DNA of 35,954 bases, taken from NCBI GenBank assembly GCA_016935665.1, contig JAFGQN010000137.1, forward strand, positions 1 to 35,954, read 5' to 3'. The first letter of the stretch is position 1; each line of letters opens with the position of its first letter. This DNA is from Deltaproteobacteria bacterium (GTDB lineage: Bacteria; Myxococcota_A; Polyangia; JAAYKL01). The notes beneath the pieces are model-generated. The model did not search any database and had not been told where the DNA came from. It worked only from the letters and a program-made list of their open reading frames with translations. This document shows, one piece after another, positions 1 through 7,222 of the stretch. The position numbers and the translations under genes are program-made.

Positions 1-70
1 CGTGGTCAATGTGACCAATTGTTCCAATATTGACGTGTGGTTTGGTTCTTACAAATTTTTCTTTTGCCAT
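1..70 (-). CDS. tuf: Elongation factor Tu, N-terminal fragment (runs off the window)
   Basis: The reverse complement of the first 70 bases starts with ATG and reads [20 protein letters not shown] followed by IDH, which is the start of bacterial EF-Tu up to the P-loop motif GHIDHGKT. EF-Tu is the GTPase that carries aminoacyl-tRNA to the ribosomal A site. Only about 23 codons are visible; the rest lies beyond the left edge. The gene follows four tRNA genes on the same strand, the order known from the thrU-tyrU-glyT-thrT-tufB operon of Proteobacteria. Here it would therefore be cotranscribed with the tRNAs from the promoter near 611-639. A GGGAGC ribosome-binding site lies about 8 bases before the ATG. 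Confidence 0.93.
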   Translation of the reverse strand, partial: MAKEKFVRTKPHVNIGTIGHIDH

Positions 71-116
71 GACAAAGCTCCCTTGATTCGAAAAAATCCG
101 GAATATAAAAACAAAG

Positions 117-188
117 AGCCCACGATGAGATTTGAACTCATGACCTCCTCCTTACCAAGGAGGTGCTCTACCCCTGAGCTACGTGGGC
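117..188 (-). tRNA. tRNA-Thr (anticodon GGT)
   Basis: A full cloverleaf is readable on the minus strand: acceptor GCCCACG/CGTGGGC, D stem GCTC/GAGC, anticodon stem CCTCC/GGAGG with loop TTGGTAA (anticodon GGT), and T arm ATGAG-TTCAAAT-CTCAT. The discriminator base is T and no CCA is encoded. It is the last tRNA before tuf. Confidence 0.95.
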
Positions 189-216
189 CTTCTGGTTTCA
201 AAAAACCCAAAAATTG

Positions 217-289
217 AGCGGGAAACGGGGCTCGAACCCGCGACCCTTAGCTTGGAAGGCTAATGCTCTACCAATTGAGCTATTCCCGC
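217..289 (-). tRNA. tRNA-Gly (anticodon TCC)
   Basis: Minus-strand cloverleaf with acceptor GCGGGAA/TTCCCGC, D stem GCTC/GAGC, anticodon stem TTAGC/GCTAA with loop CTTCCAA (anticodon TCC), and T arm GCGGG-TTCGAGC-CCCGT. No CCA is encoded. It is the third gene of the tRNA-tuf operon. Confidence 0.95.
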
Positions 290-332
290 AAAAAACGCAG
301 AAACCGGTTATTATTCAGCCAGTTTCTGCGGG

Positions 333-416
<84 letters not shown>

Positions 417-424
417 AAAATTTG

Positions 425-497
425 AGCTGGCAATGGGACTTGAACCCGCAACCGCCTGATTACAAATCAGGTGCTCTACCAATTGAGCTATGCCAGC
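425..497 (-). tRNA. tRNA-Thr (anticodon TGT)
   Basis: Minus-strand cloverleaf with acceptor GCTGGCA/TGCCAGC, anticodon stem CCTGA/TCAGG around TTTGTAA (anticodon TGT), and T arm GCGGG-TTCAAGT-CCCAT. It is promoter-proximal in the tRNA-tuf operon. Together with the GGT isoacceptor it serves most Thr codons. Confidence 0.95.
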
Positions 498-610
498 ATC
501 AATAAAAAATGGAAAATTCCAAATAAAATAAAACTATCAATGAACATTGGCTCTAATGAGCCATACTTTAAGACATCATGCCTTGCATTGATGCCCACAA
601 GCGAGCGGTA

Positions 611-639
611 TGTATAGAGGTGAGCGTTGTTTATGTCAA
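611..639 (-). promoter_or_regulatory. Sigma70-type promoter of the tRNA-tuf operon
   Basis: On the minus strand TTGACA (634-639) is followed after exactly 17 bases by TATACA (611-616). The -35 box is a perfect consensus and the -10 box matches 5 of 6. The first tRNA begins about 114 bases downstream. A strong promoter fits a tRNA/EF-Tu operon. The remaining spacer between the operon and tyrS (498-721) shows nothing else clear. Confidence 0.8.
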
Positions 640-721
640 GCAGTAAATTTATTTTATTCTTTTTTTTTTGATTCGACAATTCTGCAATAAAATCAACACC
701 ATACAGGCAAAAAAAACAATC

Positions 722-1954
722 TTAAGACGACACAATTCGATGTTTTCGCTTTTTTCCCGCGCGCAGAACCACTTCTCCCTGAACGAAATCACTGGAGGTA
801 ATCACTTCCCGATGGTCGCGGAGCTGTCGCCCACCTGCCCAGCCGGCGCCGCTGCGAAACAGTTTTACCGCCTCACCATTTGATTTGCACAAACCTGCGG
901 TTACAAACAACTCTGTTGCGCGAATCCCCTCGGACAGGCTATCTGCTGTGATTTCCATGGTGGGCATGTTCTCCACGTCGCCGCCGTCGCCAAAGGCTGC
1001 CTGGGCGCCTTCCTGTGCTTTTTGCGCATTTGTCTCGCCGTGGCAGATTTTGGTAGCCTCAAACGCCAGCACCTTTTTGGCCTCCCGAATCTCGGCGCCT
1101 TCCAACTGTGCCAATCTTTCGATTTCCGACATTGGTAGAAGCGTAAACATTTTAAGAAAACGAGTTACATCACGATCATCAACATTTATCCAATATTGAT
1201 AATACTCGTATGGAGAGAGCAATTCGTCACTCAGCCAGACTGCGCCGGTGGCTGTTTTTCCCATTTTGGCGCCTGTGGCCGTCGTGAGCAGCGGGAATGT
1301 CAGCCCATACACCTGTTGGCTTTCCACGCGGCGGACCAGGTCTACTCCGGCAACAATGTTGCCCCACTGATCGTCGCCGCCCATCTGCAGGCGACATCCG
1401 TATTTTTGATACAACACCAGAAAATCATAGGCCTGACAAAGCTGGTAATTAAATTCCAGAAAACTGAGTCCCTTTTCCATACGCTGTTTATATGCTTCGA
1501 ACGACAACATTCGATTTACAGAGAAATGCCGACCAATATCCCGCAAGAAGTCTACATAGTTCAGGGGCTCCAGCCACTCGGAATTGTCCACCGCCACTGC
1601 GCCACCGCCATTGAAATCCAAAAACCGGCCCAGTTGTGCTTTCACGCCTTCAAAATTCTCGCGAAGGGTCTCGCGGGTCAGTAGTTGTCGTGTTTCTGTT
1701 TTTCCCGACGGGTCACCAATTAACCCTGTCCCCCCACCTACCAGTGCGATAGGGGCATGACCCTCGCGGGATAAATGCATCAATCCCATAATGGGAACCA
1801 AAGAACCGGCATGAAGGCTTTTGGCCGTCGGGTCGAATCCGATATACGCAGTTACTTTTTCCTCACCAAGCAGTTTGCGAACCGCGTCTTCATCTGTACA
1901 TTGCTTAACGAATCCACGCTCCGCCAATACATCAAAACAGCTTTTTTTCGTCAT
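722..1954 (-). CDS. tyrS: Tyrosyl-tRNA synthetase
   Basis: Class I aminoacyl-tRNA synthetase that charges tRNA-Tyr with tyrosine in the cytoplasm. The 410-residue product has the family's usual length. Visible motifs are YIGFDPTAKSLHAGSL with the HIGH-like element at residues 48-51, GGGTGLIGDPSGKTETR (about 73-89) for tyrosine/ATP binding, QMGGDDQWGNI (190-200), and KMGKT at 230-234, the bacterial TyrRS version of KMSKS. The last about 65 residues form an S4-type RNA-binding domain. The ATG is preceded by AGGGAG. The gene is divergent from valS and lies beside a tRNA operon that includes its own substrate tRNA-Tyr. Confidence 0.96.
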   Translation of the reverse strand: MTKKSCFDVLAERGFVKQCTDEDAVRKLLGEEKVTAYIGFDPTAKSLHAGSLVPIMGLMHLSREGHAPIALVGGGTGLIGDPSGKTETRQLLTRETLRENFEGVKAQLGRFLDFNGGGAVAVDNSEWLEPLNYVDFLRDIGRHFSVNRMLSFEAYKQRMEKGLSFLEFNYQLCQAYDFLVLYQKYGCRLQMGGDDQWGNIVAGVDLVRRVESQQVYGLTFPLLTTATGAKMGKTATGAVWLSDELLSPYEYYQYWINVDDRDVTRFLKMFTLLPMSEIERLAQLEGAEIREAKKVLAFEATKICHGETNAQKAQEGAQAAFGDGGDVENMPTMEITADSLSEGIRATELFVTAGLCKSNGEAVKLFRSGAGWAGGRQLRDHREVITSSDFVQGEVVLRAGKKRKHRIVSS

Positions 1955-2032
1955 GTGCGCTCCCTGGTATCATTAACTAAGGTCACAGGAACCTGCCCGC
2001 CGTGTGGGCTTGATTCCGGAATTAAATTGGGA

Positions 2033-2061
2033 GTTAAACCCTACTCCCCTTTAGATTGCAA
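2033..2061 (-). promoter_or_regulatory. Possible tyrS promoter
   Basis: On the minus strand TTGCAA (2056-2061) and TTTAAC (2033-2038) are separated by 17 bases, about 80 bases upstream of the tyrS start. Both hexamers are imperfect, so this is only a candidate. No T-box-like tRNA-sensing leader is evident. Confidence 0.35.
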
Positions 2062-2132
2062 GCGGATTTGCACGCATATGTGCACATTGCCTCACCGAAC
2101 CAATTCGCTGGCGACGCCGCGTTAGTAATGAC

Positions 2133-2161
2133 TTGTATACTTAGTGTCTTTCCAATATAGA
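2133..2161 (+). promoter_or_regulatory. Probable valS promoter
   Basis: TTGTAT (2133-2138) and TATAGA (2156-2161) are 17 bases apart on the plus strand. Transcription would begin near 2168, giving a leader of about 40 bases before valS. Confidence 0.55.
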
Positions 2162-2207
2162 TAGCGCCAGACGAAGTCGTAAGATGCAAATAATCCTGGA
2201 GGAATGA

Positions 2208-4991
2208 ATGCGAAAACCCAATGAAATAGAGTTGCCAAAAACATTTGAGCCAGATGCAATAGAAAGAGATCTGTACGAATTCTGGATGGAAGGCGGTTAC
2301 TTCGAAGCGGAGGATACGTCAGACAAGCCACCCTACTGTATTGTGATTCCGCCGCCAAACGTTACCGGCGCGCTTCACATGGGGCACGCGCTGACAGTGA
2401 CTATCCAGGACATGCTGGTAAGATGGCGCCGCATGCAGGGGTATAATACATTATGGATGCCGGGCTGCGATCACGCGGGCATCGCCACCCAGATGGTGGT
2501 TGAGCGACAGCTGCGGAACGAGGGAACGAGCCGTCACGACCTGGGACGTGAGAAATTTATCGAGCGCGTCTGGCAATGGAAAGAGCAATACGGCAACCGA
2601 ATTACCGAGCAGCTCAAGCGGATGGGCGTGTCGCTGGATTGGCCAAGAGAGCGCTTTACAATGGATGAAGGCCTTTCCAGGGCTGTGCGACATGCATTTG
2701 TATCATTATATGAAACCGGTGAAGTCGTTCGCGATAACCGGCTAATCAACTGGTGCTCTTCCTGTCGAACCGCCCTTTCTGACGTGGAAGTGGATAGAGA
2801 CGAACCAGAGGCCGCGGAAATGTGGTCCTTCGCCTACGAAATTGTCGGTGGAGGCGAAATCATTGTGGCCACCACCCGGCCGGAAACCATGCTGGGGGAT
2901 ACCGCTGTTGTGGTACATCCGGACGATGAGCGCTACAAAGCGGTTGTCGGCAAAATGGTTAAACATCCGTTCCAGGATCGCACCTTCCCCATTGTTGCGG
3001 ATGCCCTGCTGGCAGACCCCGAACTGGGAACCGGTGCCGTAAAGGTGACGCCGGCACACGATCCCAACGATTTCGAGTGCGGAAAGCGCAACAACCTGGC
3101 ATTTATTGATATTTTCAATGATGACGCAACCGTAAACGAAAACGGCGCCCCCTTTACCGGGCTCGATCGCTTTGAAGCTCGCAAAAAAGTGAAGGAAGCA
3201 ATTCGCGAAAAAGGACTGGAGCGTGGCAGCAATCCCCACGAATACGCGCCCGGACGCTGTCAACGCTGTCGCACGGTGGTAGAACCCAAATTATCGCTGC
3301 AATGGTTTGCAGACACGGCCAATATGGCCGAGGCGGCCATGGATGCGGTTCGCGACGACAGAACCCGTTTTGTCCCCAAACATCAGGAACACCGCTATTT
3401 TGAGTGGTTGTCACCCAAAATGCCCTGGTGCATCTCCCGTCAGTTATGGTGGGGACATCGCATTCCGGCATGGTACTGCGATGAGTGTGAGCATATTACT
3501 GTTGCCGCGGAAACGCCGGCATCATGCGCCAAATGCGGTTCAACGAATATTCGCCAGGACGAGGATGTGCTGGACACCTGGTTCTCCAGTGCGCTGTGGC
3601 CATTTTCCACATTAGGGTGGCCAAAAAAAACCGATGCACTCAAAACCTTTTACCCCACCTCTGTTCTGGAAACCGGATACGACATCATCACATTCTGGGT
3701 ATCCCGCATGATGATGATGGGCATCCGTTTTATGGGAGACGTTCCCTTTAAACATGTTCTGCTGCATCCCATGGTTCGCGATCAGGATGGCAATAAGATG
3801 TCCAAGTCCAAAGGAAATGTGATCGATCCCCTTGACGTCGTCGAAGGCATTTCCCTGGAAGATATGATCGAAAAAACAAAAGGATTGACCCTGCCCGACG
3901 CGGAAATTCAAAGCGCCATTGCCTATCAGAAAGATCACTTTCCAAACGGGTTTGCCAAATCCGGCACCGATGCATTGCGATACACGCTGGCGGCATACAC
4001 TGGTCAGGATCAGGATATTCGTTTCAGTGTGGACAGAGTGGAAAGCAATCGTAAATTCTGCAATAAAATCTGGCAGGCCACGCTTGGTTTCTCACTGCCC
4101 AATCTGGAAGGAATGACCGTTATATCGGGTACCCCTGCCCCCACCACAATGGCAGACCGGTGGATATTGGCCAGACTGCACAAAGTGATTGGCGACGTGA
4201 ACAAGGGGTTGGAAGAGTTTCGAGTGGGTGAAGTAACCCAACAGTTGTACCACTTCTTCTGGGATGAGCTGTGCAGCTGGTACATTGAACTGCAAAAATC
4301 AGTGTTTTTTGGGGATGACAATGAAAAGCGTTCTGCAGCGCAGCAGGTTCTGCGCCATACACTGGACGTATCCCTCAGACTGCTGCATCCGTTAATGCCG
4401 TTCGTTACCGAAGTGTTGTGGCAGCAGTTGCCCAAACCCGAAGGCGCCCCGGAAACCATCATGATAGCGCCCTTCCCTTCCGCCGCGGATGGGGTTGAAA
4501 ACGCAGACGCCATCAAGGAAGCCACTGTACTGATGGATGTGGTCACCCAGGTTCGCGCCATTCGCTCGGAGTACAACGTGGCGCCGTCAAGGCCCATTTC
4601 ACTGCAGCTGCACACCGATGACACGACGGTCAAATCCATTTTGGAGACGGATGCGGCCATGCTTAAAAGTCTGGCAAAAATTACGCATTTCGAAGTACAA
4701 AACGCAGATGCTCCCGTACCAGCGGGCTGTGCCACTGCGATGGCAGCCGGGGCGCAGTTGCTCATACCGCTTAAGGAAATCATCGACATGGATGCGGAAC
4801 GGGCGCGACTGAACCGGGAAAAAACAAAACTTGAAAACGAAATTGAACGCACCACAAAAAAACTTTCCAATGAAAAATTTGTGGCCAATGCACCACCAGC
4901 CGTTATTGAAAAAGAGCGAACCAAAGATTCGGAAAACAAAGCGCAGCTGGTCAAAATTCTAGGTGCCATCAAACGCCTGGATGACATGTAA
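2208..4991 (+). CDS. valS: Valyl-tRNA synthetase
   Basis: Class Ia synthetase that charges tRNA-Val and edits mischarged threonine. The 927-residue product matches the usual 880-950. The HIGH motif appears as HMGH at residues 57-60 after PPPNVTGAL, and KMSKS at 530-534 in NKMSKSKGNVIDP. The central part (TTRPETMLGDTAV, later TGAVKVTPAHDPNDFE) is the CP1 editing domain. The C-terminus (DAERARLNREKTKLENEIER) is the coiled-coil arm typical of ValRS. The start at 2208 is 5 bases after GGAGG at 2198-2202; an out-of-frame ATG lies at 2204. A lipoprotein gene begins 27 bases downstream and may be cotranscribed. Confidence 0.97.
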   Translation: MRKPNEIELPKTFEPDAIERDLYEFWMEGGYFEAEDTSDKPPYCIVIPPPNVTGALHMGHALTVTIQDMLVRWRRMQGYNTLWMPGCDHAGIATQMVVERQLRNEGTSRHDLGREKFIERVWQWKEQYGNRITEQLKRMGVSLDWPRERFTMDEGLSRAVRHAFVSLYETGEVVRDNRLINWCSSCRTALSDVEVDRDEPEAAEMWSFAYEIVGGGEIIVATTRPETMLGDTAVVVHPDDERYKAVVGKMVKHPFQDRTFPIVADALLADPELGTGAVKVTPAHDPNDFECGKRNNLAFIDIFNDDATVNENGAPFTGLDRFEARKKVKEAIREKGLERGSNPHEYAPGRCQRCRTVVEPKLSLQWFADTANMAEAAMDAVRDDRTRFVPKHQEHRYFEWLSPKMPWCISRQLWWGHRIPAWYCDECEHITVAAETPASCAKCGSTNIRQDEDVLDTWFSSALWPFSTLGWPKKTDALKTFYPTSVLETGYDIITFWVSRMMMMGIRFMGDVPFKHVLLHPMVRDQDGNKMSKSKGNVIDPLDVVEGISLEDMIEKTKGLTLPDAEIQSAIAYQKDHFPNGFAKSGTDALRYTLAAYTGQDQDIRFSVDRVESNRKFCNKIWQATLGFSLPNLEGMTVISGTPAPTTMADRWILARLHKVIGDVNKGLEEFRVGEVTQQLYHFFWDELCSWYIELQKSVFFGDDNEKRSAAQQVLRHTLDVSLRLLHPLMPFVTEVLWQQLPKPEGAPETIMIAPFPSAADGVENADAIKEATVLMDVVTQVRAIRSEYNVAPSRPISLQLHTDDTTVKSILETDAAMLKSLAKITHFEVQNADAPVPAGCATAMAAGAQLLIPLKEIIDMDAERARLNREKTKLENEIERTTKKLSNEKFVANAPPAVIEKERTKDSENKAQLVKILGAIKRLDDM

Positions 4992-5018
4992 TACCTAACC
5001 TGCAAGGGGGTATTTAAT

Positions 5019-5891
5019 TTGAGCACGTCACTAAAAAATAGCAGGAATGATTCTCACATTGCAGGGTCCCTATTGCCGTTTATCTGTATCGCATTGCTGG
5101 TTATCGCGTGCGGCAAACCAGCAACCCAAACCGCAGCTGATATCACGACCCTTATTAAAGCGGGCAATTGTGACGAAATCCAGGCGCGGTTTGGTACAGA
5201 CGCGCAAGGAGCAAAACAGCGCGGTGCACTGGCGGTATGCGGTGTTGCCATCACGGCGGGAGATGCCGGAAAACAAATCGCCCTGAAGCAGATAAGGAAC
5301 ACATCCGTTTCGCGTATCGTCGAAAACTCTGTCGCGTTTCTCAGTCTGGCCACACGATTTCCAGGCCCACATCCCTTTTTTCGGTCACAAGTGACCGAAG
5401 TGGTGTTCGGGGCCAGCGGATTTGGACCGCTGGCCGATACGACATCTGTTCCACCGCAATCTGCACAGGCGCAGCAGCTGGTCGTTGCACTGCTTCAGTT
5501 TTCCGTTGAGATGTACTTTCAACAATCTGGCGGCAACATGAATGACCTCGCTGTAATCTGGAGCGGCTGTGAATACCTGTTGGGAAATTCATACACAGCA
5601 GCATCGGATTATCTCGCGTGGCAGCTGTTCACCGCTCTGGCAGAACTGGCACTGAATGTGTGGGATCCATTGAACAAAACCGAATTTGGACATACGTTGA
5701 TGCAGGCCACCCTTTCCACCCTGGTGCAAAATGGAACAATCTCAGCCGCCGCACGGTGCGATTTGGGATCGCCGTATGAAAGACTGAAAGCAGCACTGTC
5801 TAAAGATACAGCGTTACTCGGCCCCCTGGAACGTGCGGTCGCTGTCGCCACGGGATGTACCCGGGGGAAATATGCACCGCAAGCCGATTAA
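5019..5891 (+). CDS. Uncharacterised lipoprotein downstream of valS
   Basis: The 290-residue product is not recognised as a known family. A TTG start at 5019 is chosen because AAGGGGG (5004-5010) lies 8 bases upstream and because it gives a lipoprotein signal peptide: hydrophobic LLPFICIALLVIA ending in a lipobox with Cys31 (VIAC). Mature residues would be lipidated and, with Gly at +2, probably reach the outer membrane. The rest is alanine/leucine rich and probably helical, with several Cys (CDEIQARF, AVCG, WSGCEYLLGN, ARCDLG, TGCTRG). The Cys spacing suggests disulfides in the periplasm. Position behind valS suggests cotranscription but no functional link is visible. Confidence 0.75.
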   Translation: MSTSLKNSRNDSHIAGSLLPFICIALLVIACGKPATQTAADITTLIKAGNCDEIQARFGTDAQGAKQRGALAVCGVAITAGDAGKQIALKQIRNTSVSRIVENSVAFLSLATRFPGPHPFFRSQVTEVVFGASGFGPLADTTSVPPQSAQAQQLVVALLQFSVEMYFQQSGGNMNDLAVIWSGCEYLLGNSYTAASDYLAWQLFTALAELALNVWDPLNKTEFGHTLMQATLSTLVQNGTISAAARCDLGSPYERLKAALSKDTALLGPLERAVAVATGCTRGKYAPQAD

Positions 5892-5903
5892 AAAAGCACT
5901 TGG

Positions 5904-6043
5904 GGAAGTGGATTCCAAAAAAGGAACCATTATCCTCTGAAACCAGCAACCGAGCCTCTGAAACCGATTTTTCCAGAGGCAAATTTCCCCAAAAGGGAAA
6001 TTATGAAAACCGGAAGTTGATTCCCGAAAAGGAACCGCTATCC
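5904..6043 (+). repeat. Imperfect 32-nt direct repeat upstream of panB
   Basis: Two copies, 5904-5935 and 6012-6043, share the pattern GGAAGT-GATTCC-AAAAGGAACC-TATCC with a few mismatches and lie 108 bases apart. Between them an 11-base unit CCTCTGAAACC occurs twice. The second long copy ends about 11 bases before the panB start. No gene is assigned here. Confidence 0.6.
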
Positions 6044-6054
6044 AGGGAGATTTT

Positions 6055-6873
6055 ATGAAACATCCCAAAAAAGTAACTGTTCCCAGACTGCTATGTTTAA
6101 AAGAGAAGTCCAGAAAAATTGTGATGGTCACTGCCTACGATGCCACTTTTGCCTCGCTGATTGACGAAGCGGGGGTGGATGCCATTTTGGTGGGTGATTC
6201 TCTGGGCAATGTCATTCAGGGCCATGAAAACACCATTCCTGTCACAACGGATGATATCGTCTATCACTGTCGCGCCGTGGCCAGAGGAGTTAAACGGGCA
6301 CATATAATTGGCGACATGCCGTTCACGGCCAATAAAATGTCCAGCGACAAAACCCTGGAAGACGCCGCCAAAATCATCCAGAAAGGCCATGCCGAGTCTG
6401 TCAAACTGGAAGGGGGCCAGGAAATGGCAGCCACTATTTCCAAAATTGTTTCATCCGGCATTCCGGTCATGGGCCATGTGGGAATGACGCCACAATCCGT
6501 GCACGCCTTTGGCGGATTTAAGACTCAGGGAAAAACAACAGACGCCCAGAAGAAAATACTCGATGATGCCATCGCCGTTGCGCAGGCCGGGGCATATGGC
6601 GTGGTGCTGGAAGGCATCCCGGGGGAATTGGCGGCAAGTATTACCGACCAAATCAGTATCCCTACCATCGGAATCGGCGCAGGCGTTGACTGTGACGGCC
6701 AGGTGCTGGTGAGTTATGACCTGCTGGGCATGCTTGAGGATTTTCGTCCTCGATTCGTTAAACAGTACGCGCAACTCTCCGTCACGATAAAAGACGCCGT
6801 GAGCCAGTACGCCAGCGAAGTGCGCAACGGTATTTTCCCCGCAGAAGAACACACCGTATATTTAAAGAAATAG
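6055..6873 (+). CDS. panB: 3-methyl-2-oxobutanoate hydroxymethyltransferase (ketopantoate hydroxymethyltransferase)
   Basis: Catalyses the first step of pantothenate/CoA synthesis: transfer of a hydroxymethyl group from 5,10-methylene-tetrahydrofolate to 2-oxoisovalerate to give ketopantoate. The 272-residue length is standard. The metal and substrate residues are in place: D48 in VGDSLGNV, D87 in IGDMPF, E119 in VKLEGG, and the catalytic-type E186 in VVLEGIPGELA. The typical motifs MVTAYDATFA, GHVGMTPQ and TIGIGAG are present. The start is supported by GGGAG a few bases upstream. No panC or panD lies nearby, so the pathway is not clustered here. Confidence 0.96.
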   Translation: MKHPKKVTVPRLLCLKEKSRKIVMVTAYDATFASLIDEAGVDAILVGDSLGNVIQGHENTIPVTTDDIVYHCRAVARGVKRAHIIGDMPFTANKMSSDKTLEDAAKIIQKGHAESVKLEGGQEMAATISKIVSSGIPVMGHVGMTPQSVHAFGGFKTQGKTTDAQKKILDDAIAVAQAGAYGVVLEGIPGELAASITDQISIPTIGIGAGVDCDGQVLVSYDLLGMLEDFRPRFVKQYAQLSVTIKDAVSQYASEVRNGIFPAEEHTVYLKK

Positions 6874-7222
6874 CGTCCGTTCTTAAGGATCAGACACATC
6901 CGTTCTTTCGGTATTGTGTGCCAATTCACCCTCCTGCACATTTATATGCGTTTCCACAAGCCATGTTTACTGAACATGCTTTCAGATTTTACATGGATTT
7001 GTCCAATCGGAAAAAGTCGAAGAATTTCACCTGTCTGGCGCATCCCGGCAGATGAAATGCCCAATGATTCCTTTATTACTGTTGAACATTCTCTGGAATT
7101 TTAATACCATTGTAACACGCATACGGAAAATTCAGTGATTACAGTGACCCGTATGCATAGCTTGCGGAAACTATATATCACAGGCAAATAATCAATGGTT
7201 TCCAACGAACAGGACGGGTTCC
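6874..7222. other. Intergenic stretch with an 8-bp inverted repeat
   Basis: These 349 bases between panB and the repetitive membrane protein hold no credible gene. GCATACGG (7119-7126) and its exact complement CCGTATGC (7149-7156) could form a stem with a 22-base loop, about 70 bases before the next start codon. It has no T-run, so it is more likely an operator or leader structure than a terminator. No confident promoter was found. Confidence 0.4.

Noticed and set aside
1955-2207. T-box or other tRNA-sensing leader between tyrS and valS
   Set aside because: No specifier stem or T-box consensus sequence was found, and the leaders predicted from the promoters are short.
4010-5026. 338-codon open frame antisense to the valS 3' end
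   Set aside because: Its product is low-complexity Ser/Arg-rich and lies opposite strongly conserved valS sequence; it is a shadow of codon bias.
5855-6058. 67-codon frame overlapping the end of the valS-linked lipoprotein gene and running into panB
   Set aside because: No ribosome-binding site; its internal repetition comes from the 32-nt DNA repeat.
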